Notes: a model not told the origin generated them from the letters alone. 64,000 nt of DNA from Salvia splendens (GCF_004379255.2 NC_056035.1:25420502-25484501); one strand, 5' to 3'; counted from the first letter of the stretch, positions 22,675-35,700 are shown. Numbers and translations are program-made.

Positions 22675-24116
22675 TGTTGGGGTTTGTATACTAAAAGTTT
22701 CTTCGAGCGTACATGTACTTGTACACTTACACATGCACATATACGAGAAACTTTGTATCCACTTCGAACCCTTATTTTGAGATTCAATAAATTAGTATAA
22801 TAGTTTATCAATGATATTGATGCATTAAATAAATGAGTCTAAAGCTTCTAGATTGTAGGTCAAGTAGTGAATCTGATGAGTTCACACAGTAAAGGACTTG
22901 ACCTTCCAAGAAGAAAGGCTTTGGCTTCATATCAGAAAGGTTGCAGTGTTTGTAAGATAAGCTCTTTTCTCCATAGGAAAGGCTAACAACACTAATGTGG
23001 TATAATATTGAACGGATCCGACAAATAAGAGTATTCTTTATTGCTATCTACTGAAAGATACGATCTCGGGAGTTTAGTATTTCTTAGTCTTTGTACATAA
23101 TATTGTATATATGTTCATTTAATCATACACCGCTTTGACTTATTAAGGTGCAAGGGTTTTTTGTAACCCAAAGCATGATATCTTGAGTGGTAGTAATTAA
23201 ATGACTAAAATATATCAAGAATATTATTACACTGAATTTGCGTGTCAATGGTAGTATGACTATATTTTCAAAAGATGTTTAGAAAATGATTTTATTATTC
23301 AGTAAAAATGGACAGTTGGAATTTTCAACGAATAATAAATAAAGTTCCAAACTATAAAACTCTTCGGAAGAGATATTAATGTAATTCAAAGTCTCATACC
23401 AGACATAGGAATTAAATTAATGGATAATAAAAATCTTAAACGCGAGAATGGTAGTATGACTATATTTTCAAACTATAAAACTCTTCGGAAGAGATATTAA
23501 TGTAATTCAGAAGTCTCATACCAGACATAGGAATTAAATTAATGGATAATAAAAATCTTAAACGCGCAAAATATTATAAATAAAAGTGGAACCCAGGTCT
23601 TCGGAAATTGGGAATTGATGGGAGATTAATATTATTTTCTGTAGTACAAAATAAATAGAGATGAAGAGAAGACAAGATAAAGAGAATTTTTGTGCCCTAG
23701 CCTCCTAAAACCCTAGAAATCGGCGCCCCCTAGTGGAGAAGAAAGAAGTTTTGTTTTCTAGCTCTTCTCGTACAGATCTGGATATAATTATTCGTAACAT
23801 AATTAGGGCTCTTGTCTTCGAAGCTTCATCTAAATCTATCAAGCTCATCTAAGATTTTTTAATGAAAATGGATAATCACGAGCATTGTAATAGGTTAGAA
23901 GATTCGTGATCGAGACAAGATTCGACACGTGGAGAAGGTACGGGCCATGTCGATCCTTGGAAGGATCAAAAGGTAACAAATGTTTTATGTCTTTTTGATG
24001 TGTTCATCATAAATCTATATTAATTGCATAAAAATTAGATTTAATCACATAATCACCTAAATGGATCCTTAGGGATCCATTTGTTTCCGTGATCTTCCGT
24101 TGCACGAACCCCAACA
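22675..24116 (+). repeat. Long LTR, Copia-type (TGTTGGGG...CCCCAACA)
   Basis: A 1,442-bp segment with perfect 8-bp inverted ends TGTTGGGG and CCCCAACA, preceded by a polypurine tract. Its size and ends suit a large-LTR Copia lineage; the lineage itself is not determined. No second LTR was found in the window. Confidence 0.7.
23347..23575 (+). repeat. ~121-bp tandem duplication inside the LTR
   Basis: The unit starting CAAACTATAAAACTCTTCGG occurs at 23347 and 23469, including ATGGTAGTATGACTATATTT at the junction. The copies differ by one or two bases, so the duplication looks recent. Confidence 0.85.
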
Positions 24117-24244
24117 TAATGTACTTTAATTTTGAAGTTAGTGTATATTTTTATTGAATATATAATAAATTTAATATATAAATATATTAATAAGCAAATT
24201 GTACTAACTTATTTAATTTATATAAATAATTTGTAAAGTGTTGT

Positions 24245-24475
24245 GAGGTCCCCGTCTCTAAAAATTTGTCACTTATTTCTATTGTCTCCAAAAATTTGTC
24301 ATCTTTCATTTTTACCATTTTTAATAGTGAACCTCATATTCTACTAACTCATTCACACTCACATTTTATTATAAAACTAATATATAACACCACCTTTTAA
24401 CCAACTTTCTATTACATTTTTTAAAAATCCGTGTCGGATCAAATGGTGACAAATTATAAGATACGGAGGGGGAAT
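24245..24475. mobile_element. Stowaway-like MITE
   Basis: The left end has CCCGTCTCTAAAAATTTGTC and the right end ACAAATTATAAGATACGGAG, imperfect inverted ends. A second partial left end at ~24284 (TGTCTCCAAAAATTTGTCA) suggests local duplication. Confidence 0.55.
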
Positions 24476-24540
24476 GTGAATATGAAATATTATATTGGGA
24501 TTTATGTTTAGTGTATATGGTTGGAATGACATATACTAGT

Positions 24541-24765
24541 ACTTACTCCCTCTATCAGCGAATATGAGTCCCATTTTTCATTTTGATCCATTCCCAAATA
24601 GTTGTCCCAGTTCATAATAACTATAAATGGTAAAGAGGTCTCATATTCCACTAACTCATTACACTCACATATCATTTTAAACTAATATATACAAGTGCAA
24701 CTGTTATTCCACTAACTTTTTTCCACTCACTTTCTTAAAGTTTCTTAAACCCATGTGAAGGGGTG
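24541..24765. mobile_element. Stowaway-like MITE, partial
   Basis: It begins TACTCCCTCTATCAGCG, a common left end of this type; the right end is eroded (AAACCCATGTGAAGGGGTGG). There is no coding sequence. Confidence 0.45.
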
Positions 24766-25850
24766 GATCGGTGCGGTATAGCGTATCGAGAAGGTCATAC
24801 TTCACACCGTACAGAAAACTGTGGTATGACAAAAGCAATATCATACCAAATTTTCGGTATGGCTAATTTTTGATACTGTTACCTTACCGTTATTGCGGTG
24901 TACCACACTTTTTACGGTATATCGAAGTATGGTACGGTATGTCGTAATACCTTTATCCAAAAAGAATCTATTTTATACACAAACTATTTAAAAGTAGGGT
25001 TTTCAAAGACTTTTTCTTTTTAATTCTATTTTATATATAAAGGGAATATGATCCAAACAAGAACATATCTAAATCCAAAAATGCAGCTCAAATCTTGGCC
25101 TTAGGATTACGTGATCTAATGGTCAATAATTAATACTCCCTCCGTCCCCAAAAAATATGCACTTTGGATTCGACACGAGTTTTAATGTAAAATTGGTAAA
25201 GTAAGAGAGATGTAGAGAGAAAAAGTAATTAAAAGTATTGTTAGTGGAGATTGGGTCTCACCTTAATAGAGAGAAAAGAGTTTCTAGAATTAAAAAGTGC
25301 ATATTCTTGTGGGACGGACTAAAAAGGAAAGAATGCATATTTTTGTGGGACTCATATTTTTGTGGGACTGAGGGAGTAAAAAACACGGAAGGCTATTATT
25401 AATCAGTTTTATGTCATTTTATAAAATTTGGGTTTGATGTCATTTTTAGATCATTTTAGGTCATCATTTATTAAAATGACCTAAAAATAAACTAACAATA
25501 ACCTAAAACGACATTTGTATGCTTTTGTTCTGCGTTTCTATATTTAGATATAGTTTTGTATAGATTAAAATCCTATTAAATATAATAACATATTTATATA
25601 ATATTTCGACATATAACGATTTTTCGGTATGCACTAAGGATTCTATATACCGAATCTACGGATTCTATATATAGAATATTCGGTATATTACGGTATACCA
25701 CGGTATAGAAAAATTGATACTGTTACCGTACTGAAAGATTTTAGTATGATATCATACCTTACCGAAGATTGCGGTATACCAGAAACTAATATTTACAGTA
25801 TTTTTTAATATAATAAGTGCGGTATTTCGATATTTTTTTCTACCCTTCCC
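24750..25850. repeat. CGGTAT-rich repeat region, possible hAT remnant
   Basis: Many copies of CGGTAT, GGTATACC and TACCGT occur in both orientations near the two ends (24768-24960 and 25620-25840), with a plain interior that hosts a MITE. The ends GAAGGGGTGGATCGG and the complement of TCTACCCTTCCC pair weakly. Dense subterminal motifs of this kind are known in hAT-type MITEs, but no 8-bp target duplication could be shown. Confidence 0.35.
25134..25378. mobile_element. Stowaway-like MITE
   Basis: Left end TACTCCCTCCGTCCCCAAAA, right end GTGGGACTGAGGGAGTA: a clear inverted pair around an AT-rich body. A partial right end at 25310 (TGTGGGACGGACTAAAAA) indicates a small internal duplication. Confidence 0.75.
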
Positions 25851-25908
25851 GATTCCCGCACATTATTTATTATTGCTCGACAGAGTCTAGTGGAGTTGGG
25901 TCACAAAT

Positions 25909-28290
25909 ATGGATCGGGCACAGCTTCTGTTGGTAGGTCTCCCCCTTTTCCTCTTTTGCTCCGATATCTTCAGCCTCTTCTCTCCGGCGCCGGTGAAGCC
26001 CGCCGCTCACCACCACCACCACCACCACCACCTCCACGCCGATTCGCAGCCACTGATCCAGCCACAGCATACGCCCCTGGAATTTACTACTCAGGTTTAA
26101 CTTTGACTTTGATCAACAACAATTTGAGGATATGAATTGAAATTAGGTGAAGTTCTGTGATCGATTATACTGTTAGCATTGACTTCTGTTCGTGATATTA
26201 CTGTAATCGAATTGAAATTAAGTGAAGTTCTCCGATCAATAATACAATTACAGGATATCAATTAAAATTAAGTTTCTTCTACTGATCTGATTACTGTGCT
26301 CGAATTGTTATGAGAGAATCATTTGTTTAGATTTTTGTATTATTCCTTCGTTCGCGGTCTTAGGTTTTGTTTAACTCCCTTATTTTGATTGAGATGGTGT
26401 GGACTCATCTATTAATGAGGATAGGGTTAACTATTCAATACTAACACACTTCTTTTCTTTTCCTTTTTGGTTCAGAAACCAAGTGGGATTGGTTATGGAA
26501 ACACTGTTAGCATTGACTTCTGTTCATCTTGTTCTTACAGGTATTCATACATAAACTCTTCGTCCCATGGAAATAGACCATTTAGATTTGACACGGGTTT
26601 TAATATGTAATTGGGAAAGTAAGAGAATGAGAAAAGGTTGTTGAAATTGTGTAGTGGATGGCGGGGTCCATAAATGATAAAATAAAAAAGGAGAAAAAAG
26701 TTACCATAAATGGATATGGACTATTTCTATGGGACAATCGAAAAAGGAAATATGGCCTATTTCTATGGGACGTAAGGAGTATATATATTCAGTTATTATC
26801 GAAGTTCACTAGTTATGGACCTATGGTTGATGTTTATTGAAGAGAACAACAGAGAATGGTTAATATATGCTTGAGAGTTGAGAAGGTTGGAAGAATAACC
26901 GTGATGATTACAGAATGATCAAGAATGGAAAGTCAGTGAGATTGAAGACTATGAAAAATAAAGTTTATCCTGTCTTGTAATAGTACATTTATCTGCTTCT
27001 ATTTTGGCAGAGGGACTGCAGTCACAATGAAGAATATGTTAGAAAGTCAGTTTCCCGGGATCAATGTTGTTCTTGGAAATTATCCTCCTCCTCTGCCTAA
27101 GCGCATGTTGAGCAAGGTTGTACCGGTGATACAATTTGGTGTGATTGGCATCATAATGGGTGGTGAGCATATTTTTCCGAGGCTAGGATTTACTGCACCA
27201 CCCCAATGGTACTATTCCATGCGTGCAAATAGATTTGGGAGCATGGCAAGCACTTGGCTACTTGGAAACTTCCTTCAGTCCTTCCTGCAAAACTCTGGGG
27301 CTTTTGAAGTGTACTGTAATGGTGAACTGGTAATGTTCCTCCCACCTCTCATCGGTAATAGTTAATAATATGTAACAGCTGGTAGTTTGTGCTGATAAAT
27401 TTCAATCATCAACTTGTTTAGCTTGATACTGGAAGTATTTGCTTTGGGAAATATTGCTTCTCTAGCTTTGTAGTCTGTTGGAAGGATCTGATGTTTCATA
27501 GTATTTGCCTATATTTTGAAACTATAGCATTTACGGGGATGCAATCTGTTTAGTAATATGCTGAAGATATAGTGAGATTAGAAATAATTAGGGTTTGTGA
27601 TCACTTTCTCTGGCAGTTGAATTGTATATACTGTGGCGGTAGATGTGGTTGTGATCACTTTTTAGTGCCTTGCCCCTCGAAAGGTGCAATGTTGCCCTCT
27701 AGTTAGTGATTGCAAAAGGTGTTACTTGTTGGTTTCGTCCATCTAGGATAAGAGCATCTCCAAGGGAGAGGGTAAATGGAGAGGTAAAGAGAAATAACTA
27801 CCATATTTACCTCTTCTTTATAAAATTTCATGCTCCAATGGAAAGGGTATTTGAGGAGGTATTATACCTTCTTTCATTTTGAGAAGATATCTTTACCTCT
27901 TCTTGATAAAAAATGTATAAAGTTAGTTATTTTGTTTGCTTTTCTAATATACCTTCTTTCCTTGGAATCCATTACTTTTTAAGAAGGTATAATAACCTTT
28001 TTGAGAAGGTAAATGAGAAATATACATTCTCAATATATCTTTCCCCCTTGGAGATGCTCTAACAACATAAGCTTTGGTTTGTAGTAATTCAATGTAAGGC
28101 TTGTCATATTTTGGAAACAGGTGGTGTTTGAATGGTTGCATACATTACTGTTTTCTACCAAATGATTCCTGAATCCGTTGTTTCTCTTATGCAGGCGTTC
28201 TCTAAACTTAAGGAGAATAGGTTCCCTGGAGAGATAGAGTTGAAAGAACTCGTTACTCGAAGGATTGTTAATGCAAGAGTGATAATCTGA
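25909..28290 (+). CDS. Selenoprotein T-like thioredoxin-fold protein, 4 exons
   Basis: Exons 25909-26094, 26476-26540, 27011-27329 and 28195-28290 join with GT-AG borders to give 221 residues. Residues 1-19 are hydrophobic (signal peptide or anchor). Residues 34-41 are eight histidines in a row. The redox site is SIDFCSSC (~75-82), with Cys where animal SelT has selenocysteine, the normal state for plants. Then come RGTAVTMKNMLESQFPG, VLGNYPPPLP, a hydrophobic stretch (VVPVIQFGVIGIIMGG), NRFGSMASTWLLGNF and FEVYCNGELAFSKL. SelT-family proteins are ER-associated redox proteins; the exact plant role is not settled. All parts of the family fold are present and no lesion was seen. The TGA at 28288-28290 ends it, right where a 50-bp duplication starts to repeat. 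Confidence 0.9.
26545..26784. mobile_element. Stowaway-like MITE in SelT-like intron 2
   Basis: Left ACTCTTCGTCCCATGGAAAT, right CTATTTCTATGGGACGTAAG: inverted ends around an AT-rich body, flanked by TA-rich sequence. It lies wholly inside the intron (26541-27010). Confidence 0.7.
27752..28059. mobile_element. Tourist-like (PIF/Harbinger) MITE in SelT-like intron 3
   Basis: Perfect inverted ends GAGCATCTCCAAGGG, flanked by the 3-bp target duplication TAA (27749-27751 and 28060-28062). It is 308 bp with no coding sequence. Size, ends and TAA target suit the Tourist type. Confidence 0.85.
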
Positions 28291-28360
28291 TTTTTATCGG
28301 TGATGCTCGTAGGATTGTTAATTCAAGAGTGATCATCTGGTTTTCATCGTTGATGGGTCT
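28261..28360 (+). repeat. 50-bp tandem duplication across the SelT-like stop codon
   Basis: Two adjacent 50-bp units begin AGGATTGTTAAT at 28261 and 28311. Unit 1 contains the last nine codons and the TGA stop. In unit 2 the corresponding codon reads TGG, so it would be open if unit 1's stop were lost. Confidence 0.9.
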
Positions 28361-29324
28361 TAGAAGGGCGAGTTATAAGATGATAGTCGCTAAACACAAG
28401 TTTTAATCTGTAACTTTTGGGTTTTTTCAAATGGCACGATGTGTGTACAATTTGGATCATTAGTACTCGTTTACAAATGCATATGATGCTCCTAGAGCTT
28501 CTATCTTGCAGCAGTTTCCATATTGAATTCCATCACAACAAAATACTGGGCATGAATGAAAAGCAAGTCGCAACAATGGTATAAATAAATAGAGGCAGGT
28601 AGCCCATAAGCCAATTCTAATTGTACAATGCATTTCCTGCAAAAAAGTGGAGACTAAATTACTCTCACAATCATAATATTTAGCCATAAAAAAATAAAAA
28701 TCCTCATTCACTCTGACGTGATATACATGTAGGCTGATTTCACATATATGTGCTTACTGAAGTTGTGTAATTTACAAAAAAGAAAGAAGAGTTCCATGCT
28801 GCTGTGTGGTAGCAACGAAGCCCTGCCCTCATATCCAGCATTCTCAACGGCGAATTTCCAGAATGTTTCTATATTTGATACCACTTCTTGTTTTCCATTG
28901 CCTTGACAAGCTCATTGGCTAGGGAGGCGAAGTTTTCAGCTCCGTTTTGTAGGTCTTCTGTTCGTCTACTAATTTTCTGCAGGAAGAAAGACAAGAGAAT
29001 AGCCTTCTGTTATGGATGATCCATGGCTTAGATTATTGAACCCACATTTCGAATTACCACGAAGACATCAATAAATACCCAAAACTGGTTATGAATCAGT
29101 ATGTGGCATCATGAAAAATCACGGAAGGATATAAAAATCAGAACCGAAATAGTTTTTGTCTAGAGTTCAATATGTGAGGCCCCTCACCCTGTTACAGCTC
29201 TTTTGCTTTAAATATAAAAGAGATAATAACAATATGGACCTTCCGCCAACATATACGCTGAGGAACGACACTGATTTCCTAGGGGTGAAAATGTGTGGTT
29301 ATTCTTATAATTCTAGATTTCTAA

Positions 29325-29525
29325 GGGGAGTTCGGTTGACAAGATTAAATCTCATGATTAAATGTGTATCATGTTTGGTTCATAAGATTGAGTCCCACAA
29401 CTTAATCCTAAATGGATAGACTCATGATAATTAGTCATAGCCTCCCCCCTCCAACTAAAATAATCCCACAACTTAATCCTAGATGGATAGTCTCATGATA
29501 TTAGTCATGGCAACCAAACGCCACC
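29325..29525. mobile_element. Tourist-like MITE in the last tomosyn intron
   Basis: Ends GGGGAGTTCGGTTG and CAACCAAACGCCACC are inverted with two or three mismatches, flanked by TAA on both sides (29322-29324, 29526-29528). Inside, CCCACAACTTAATCCTA occurs twice (29393 and 29464). Confidence 0.75.
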
Positions 29526-29550
29526 TAAGTGGACAAAGATGTCTATCATG

Positions 29551-29592
29551 GTTCACCTATCACTATCACTATCACTATCACTATCACTATCT
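29551..29592. repeat. (CTATCA)n microsatellite
   Basis: About six units of CTATCA in a tomosyn intron, just next to the Tourist-like MITE. Confidence 0.9.
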
Positions 29593-30934
29593 TTCGAGTT
29601 TATCTCGCTTATATCTTAGTCACACTGCCAAACAAACCCTCACTAATTCCAGCTTCTAATTTGGTTTATTTCATCCCCTATTATGGTTTGTTACCATCTA
29701 TTTGCTGCATTTTATTTCTTTGTTTCTTAACTCTTTTTACTTGGTCATCATCTACCTGAAGTTATTAGTACAAACAATTTAAGCTTAGGATCATTCTTTT
29801 GCAGATATGTGACCTCAAGCTTCTCTTGGCGTTCCATAAGCTTGTTTTTTGCTTGTCCAGCTGCAGACGAGGCATCCTGGAAATGGAAACACAGATCGAT
29901 CAATAAATGATTAAATAGCATATAGGGGTGAGAGCTGAAAGAACCAAAGGCATAAATTACCTCCGTTTTTCTGTATGTAGCAATGATCTCTTCCCGCGTT
30001 CTAACTCTGGGTTTAATCTCCACATCATCATCAAACAATTTTTGTCGTTCCGTTTTTGTGTCTGCAAGATAGTAGAAATCTCTTTTATTCCAAGAGTTGT
30101 CCAAATTACAAAAATAGCCAACCAAAACAACATCTCGTATACCTTTATTTTTCTTATCTAATTCGTGGGGTGAAGCAGATGTCGAAGGCCCAGGCTCATC
30201 AATGTCAATATCATCTGTAAACATGTACTGTTAGCCACATAGGTCAAAACAAGAAAGAATTCATAAAACACTGATAAAGCTCTAAGCAAGATAGCAGATT
30301 AAGACATGAGGTACCATAGCAGAAAATTATTCAAAAAATGGCAGAGATGAGTAAAACCTATGGTAAGCTCAATAGCTTCTGGTTCATCTGCTGTTGATAA
30401 TGCCCCTGGAATTATGTTCCTTTCGAAGATCTCTTCAAGGTGACCATAATCAGCACTAGAATCAGCGTTGTTTGGTTTTGGTGCTCTTAATCCTTTTACA
30501 ATACCACCGAGAATGCCAGGATTAGCTCTCTGCAATAAAAAGTCCATCAGAACCACCAAAACTGAAAATTGAAACACATAAACACTGAGAAAACAACAGT
30601 CAGTCAGCCTTCTTAACCTTTTTTCTCTTACGATCAGAAGATATACTGATCGCAGCATTGGCAGCAGTTGCAAGCACTTCATCATGAAGACTGGGAAGGG
30701 ATTCTGGGATCCAAGAAAATAAAAACCTCATTAATTTTTTGCATTCTGATGATTGTATAGCAACCAATTAAGTACTGACGAAATGGTAAAAACATGAGTA
30801 ATACCTGAAGTCATTTTGACCCTCCAAAAGGGAAACAAATGCCACTTCGGAGCCATTTGCCTGTGTGGAACATCCAATAAGAAAAGACATTTTTATAGAG
30901 TGCATAACAGAACTACAAACAATGAATCCATTAA

Positions 30935-31116
30935 AATATGCACTTTTTAGTTTGTCCTACTCAAGATATGCACTTTTTATATTTGGAAATAAAACCCTCT
31001 CCCCTCTCTCATTAAAATATTCAACTACCTTTTTCTCTCTACTTACTCCACCTAACAACTCCTCCTAAAATCCCGTGCCACGAGAAGGTGGACATCTTGA
31101 GTGGGACGGAGCTAGT
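30935..31116. mobile_element. Stowaway-like MITE in a tomosyn intron
   Basis: Left TATGCACTTTTTAGTTTGTC and CTACTCAAGATATGCAC; right GGACATCTTGAGTGGGACGG followed by AGCTAGTACT. The pairing is imperfect but the layout is that of the other MITEs in this window. Confidence 0.5.
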
Positions 31117-32214
31117 ACTCGCAGAATAGGCCATTTATAATAATTACCAATGCAATGTGTAAGTTTTCGGCAGAGCTGATCATCCTTTCCAAGTTTGGCT
31201 TGAAGTTCCACCTTAACTGTGACCGTAAAGAAAATTCTTTCACCAATTCCAGATAAGGCAAAGATCTGCATAAGAGTCCCATTGACGGTGAGCTTCGGTA
31301 GGAGATATCCAGAACACCAAATTCTAAAGTAAAGTATTCTGATAAAAGCTACAGTCTCAGCTGGATGGAGTTCAAAGAAGGCAGGAAACCTGATCTCCAT
31401 TTCTCCTGTCTGGTAGAATACTGCCAACCCACCCACATGATCTGTCCGGAACACAGAAGTCCAACAACAGGGCTTGGATAGTTTGACTTTGTATATATAT
31501 TTGCTTTGGCCCTGATCAACCAAATCATGTTAGAAAAACACAACATCAAACAAAAGGAAAGATGAAAAATGTGAGACTTACTTGAACCACAGACTTTGCA
31601 GGGTATATGAGTAGTTTATCTCTGCAACAAACCAGAATAAGCAACTCCTTCAAGCTTAATGTAGATGGATTTTTATCCAGAGCATGGTCTTCATTTTTAC
31701 ATTTCTCACTCCGTTGATCAACATTTAGCAAAGGCTCATTTTTCAGTATATCGTCCTTTTTGTTCGGTTGCTCATCTACAAAACTACAAGCTGTCGTCTG
31801 GTTTTCTGAAAAACAAAAAGGCCAGTAAGTGAGGGGGTTCATCACAGGAAGAGAAAATAAATCATTTATAATATGATATACTTACCTATAAAATGCAAAG
31901 AAATTGCTGTTGATTTCTTCAACTGTATTGGCCTTGAGCTAATCATGCTACCATTATTGCCATCAATAACATATATACCTCCTTCCTTGGTCAATACGAA
32001 TATAGACTCTCCTCTCTCTGGAATTATTGGTGCAGATTCATTTCTTTTCTTGGGCATTTCATACTCAAAAGCTTTATACGCTACAGATATTACTGGGGAT
32101 GTTTGTAAAGAGTCTGTTATAAACGCAACAGATGATGACTGCACATTTACCACTGCAATCTGAAACAGTACACGTAAGCCTGTAAGAATGTATCATGCAC
32201 ATGATAACTATAAG

Positions 32215-32717
32215 TAGGGCTGTCAAAACGGGAATCCGGTATAGGGAATACCCGACCGGAAATAGGACACCTGATACCCACAAAACGTCAGGATGCTGGC
32301 CGGGACAGGATATGGTGGTATTTAAGCTTTGCGGGTATACCCAATTACCCACGCACAGCTATAATTAGTACTCCCTCCGTCCCAAGGAAGATGACCCCTT
32401 CCTTGGGCGGCACAAGAATTTATGCAACTTTATTTTGTGTGTGAAGTGGAGTTTGTAAAGTAAGAGAGATGGAATAAAGTAGAGAGAAGGGTGTTTCCAT
32501 TTTTAGTAATGAGTCATCTTGGTTGGGACAAACCAATGGCGTCTTGTCAAAATAATCGAAGGGTGTGGGTATCCGAACCTATCGGGTGTTATACCCGATG
32601 CGGGTTTTCGGGGTACCCGCGTTGCACTTCGGGTCGGGTTCGTGTATCAGAATATGTGGTTTCTCCGGTGCTGGTACCCAAAATTTCGGGTACAGATGCC
32701 CATTTGGACACCCCCTA
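32215..32717. mobile_element. Putative hAT-like element next to tomosyn exon 13
   Basis: Ends TAGGGCTGTCAAAACGGG and the complement of CCCATTTGGACACCCCCTA are inverted, with repeated GGGTATCC/GGGTACC motifs close to each end. A Stowaway-like MITE (32369-32533) is nested inside. No clear 8-bp target duplication was found. It ends only ~15 bp from the exon 13 border, where no convincing splice donor remains. Confidence 0.5.
32369..32533. mobile_element. Stowaway-like MITE nested in the hAT-like element
   Basis: Left TACTCCCTCCGTCCCAAGGA, right GAGTCATCTTGGTTGGGACA. It is AT-rich inside and has split the older CGGGTAT-rich element. Confidence 0.7.
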
Positions 32718-35700
32718 ACCATAACTTATTACTTAATCGAGAAGATTCATGTACAACGATAAGTCTGGAGCCTTGGTTTATAAATTTTAGTGCCTGAACT
32801 CCTGATTTATGAAGATTGAAAACAGCTCCACACCTGGGTTCCTGAACTTGAGCAGAACTGCGAACTGCATGGAGTCATGATAAATATCAAGGAAAAAAAG
32901 CCAGATTATGGCCTTCATGAAATTGTCCTCTCAGCATGCCGATATCTTCAATTTAACTTTGTCAAATAATAGGGAAAAACATAAAACTCATAGACCGACA
33001 TAACAGTTTTCAAGTTTTAGACGTTTTATCATGTCAAGTATTATGTTCAATTGTTAAACCTGATAGTTATGTAGATTCTCCAAATTCATGGAACTTAGGG
33101 AATAATAACATGCTCTACTCCATACTGCTTGCCATTCCTTCAAAAAGACCGGAAGACAATGTTTCTAAAGGAAAATAGCAAATGAGTTAGGAATCTCTCT
33201 TACTTAATACTCTCATAGTTTCATATCATACTGTCATACAAAATATCTGAATATTGACTAGAAGCAAGTTAAACAAGGAGGATATGCATGGCACCAGATT
33301 TGTCTCAAGCGGAAAACATATTTCTAATGACATGCGCCATCAAAAGAAACTGTAAATCAAAGGTTAATTTACCTTCAGTTTTTGTTTCTGTGACAAAATG
33401 GATGGTTGTCTCATTGCTGCTGCAGAGTTCGTAAATTTCAACCTGCTTGAGAACAATCAAAGACAAGAAAGGATAGTGCACTGAGAGAAAGCTTTTCTTT
33501 CCGAGCATGTAACAACTTTAAGAATAATTTCTAACCCGACCGCATTCATTTGCAACAGCTAATCTCAACGTGGAGGAGCATAAATCAACTGTCGTCAATG
33601 AGCCACCAGAATCAACCAGATCTTCACTGTTAGCCTGTCATTTATAAAAAATCTGACATCAAGTTTGAAGATTAACTTTATAGCTCTACAGATCAACTAA
33701 ATTCTAACCTCATTTGTCAAAACACAGAGAGGAGAAAAAACTGGATAAGTAACATCCCATATTCGAACTGATCCATCATCATAGCCAGCTACATACAGTT
33801 TCTGGACCTTGTAATCTTTTCCAAGTGACAGCGGATTTATTACACCTCCAGTTAAGGACCACCGTTTATTTCCAGGCAATGTTAATGTTGGACTTGCTAC
33901 AGCTATCTAATTATACACAGACTAGTCGGTAAGAAGTAAGGATAAGAACCATTAAAATAAACCAGGACGAATCAGGATAATGTACAAACATTATCACCTC
34001 CAATCCTAGGCCCTCTGTGCTTCCATTTACATAAAAAAGCTCTGCCACTGTAATCAAAGGATCAACCGTGGGTATGGTAGCTGGAAAGTTTACAGCAGAG
34101 ACAGGTACATTCTTCCCAGGCTGCAACTCTGAGGAGTATATACGTATACAACCAGGGTTTGACAATACAAACAGAGAAGCATGTGTAGAATTCCCAGTTG
34201 TACCAGCAGTTGGAACAATAATCATATCAGCAAAAGAACCATTAAGTGTGACGTCAGTACGGCCAGTGCATCTCACTGCTTCCATTCCAGATGACCATTC
34301 AAGACTTAGAACCTGCCCAAAAGGAGTTTCTGAGAACATCTCAAACTACTGACTAGTGTTATCATCATCTCAAATTTCTGCTAGAGGAGATTGTATTGTG
34401 AATCTAGTAGGTGTATGGCAGATCAAATAATAAAACCTCGCATATGCAGAGGCATAGGTGGCTTCAGTTTGTAATCTGTACGAAAGCTGGGTCTACATTA
34501 TGAAATTGAAAAGATAAAACTAAATAAGTATAACCTAATTGTTTTTCATAAGCTATTTAAGTTCATTAGATTGCTGACATTTACCAAACACAATCTTCAA
34601 TCAATCCACATATGTCGAATACACACCCTCTATTATTCCAGATAAATTTTCTCTGCATATCATAAGGCAGAAAAGACAAAAAGAAACACAAAAGTTTTGC
34701 AGGTTTCAAATCATATTTGGAACCCCCATGTTTGATAAGTCCAATAATTAACCTAAGAGTATCAACAATTATACTGAATAAATAATCTTAACTGAATGAA
34801 ATATCTTTAAAGAGTTAAGATGATAACCTACCGTAACAACTTCCTCACTGCCTATCTCATCACCACCATATAAGAAGTTGACCTTCTCGGTGCTTACTGG
34901 ATTTAGTGTTGTCCATCCAGTGTAAAACAATAACAGGTAGCCTCTATTCAGAAGAAGACAACTGCAGCTTGACAACATTTGGGGACATCCCAGCTTCTTG
35001 GTTTTTTATGGAAGAATCTTTTGACATATTCCAGAACAAAATATCCCCGTCCACATATCCCATAGCGAGAATGGACCCATCAGTTGATGCCCAACAGAGA
35101 GCACTGATTTCTTTCTCCTCTAAGTCAAGGGAAGGTTCATCGTCAACAATATCAGTAACCCCATCATTTGGGGGACAAACTTTATTTTTCAATTGCAGGA
35201 CCTTATCACCTCGAACAACAACAGGTTGTGCTTCGACCACATCCCAGAGAACAATCAACCCACTCACATAAGCGATCAATACCCTACAGATATAGAAGCT
35301 TGTTAAGCATTGCAGAAGAATAGAATTTTCATCTTAAAGTTTAAATCCACCTAATCCATATAGTTTCCATCAAATTTGACAGGAGAAAATAAAAGAAAAA
35401 CAGGGCATGATCGTATCTTACCTATTTCCGGAAGAATAGGGTTGAGGAAGGATCCCGACTATGGGTTGACCACTGGAGACTGGGATCCCAGTTGCTTCTG
35501 TTGAATGAGTATGAAAAAATTATTTACAGATGGCACCAACATGATAGGGAAGCAATATTGGACATCAAACAGAATATGTCTTTCACGTTCACCTTGGCTA
35601 ACAACAGTAATTTATCATTGTAAAATAAATTATATTACATGCCTGTCTTTATTTTTGTGTGGCAGGCATTTTGGACCAGTGAGGGAAACATGCTTCTGTC

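Larger units (their letters stand above)
24117..25908. other. Gene-free region with MITEs and CGGTAT-rich repeat
   Basis: No coding exon seen. MITE-like bodies lie at 24245-24475, 24541-24765 and 25134-25378. Around them (24750-25850) is DNA rich in the motifs CGGTAT and GGTATACC. The last ~50 bp is the probable 5' UTR of the selenoprotein-T-like gene. Confidence 0.55.

Noticed and set aside
28261..28377. In-frame TGA of the SelT-like gene as selenocysteine
   Set aside because: Higher plants lack selenocysteine insertion, the redox site has Cys in both positions, and the TGA lies at the family's normal C-terminus.
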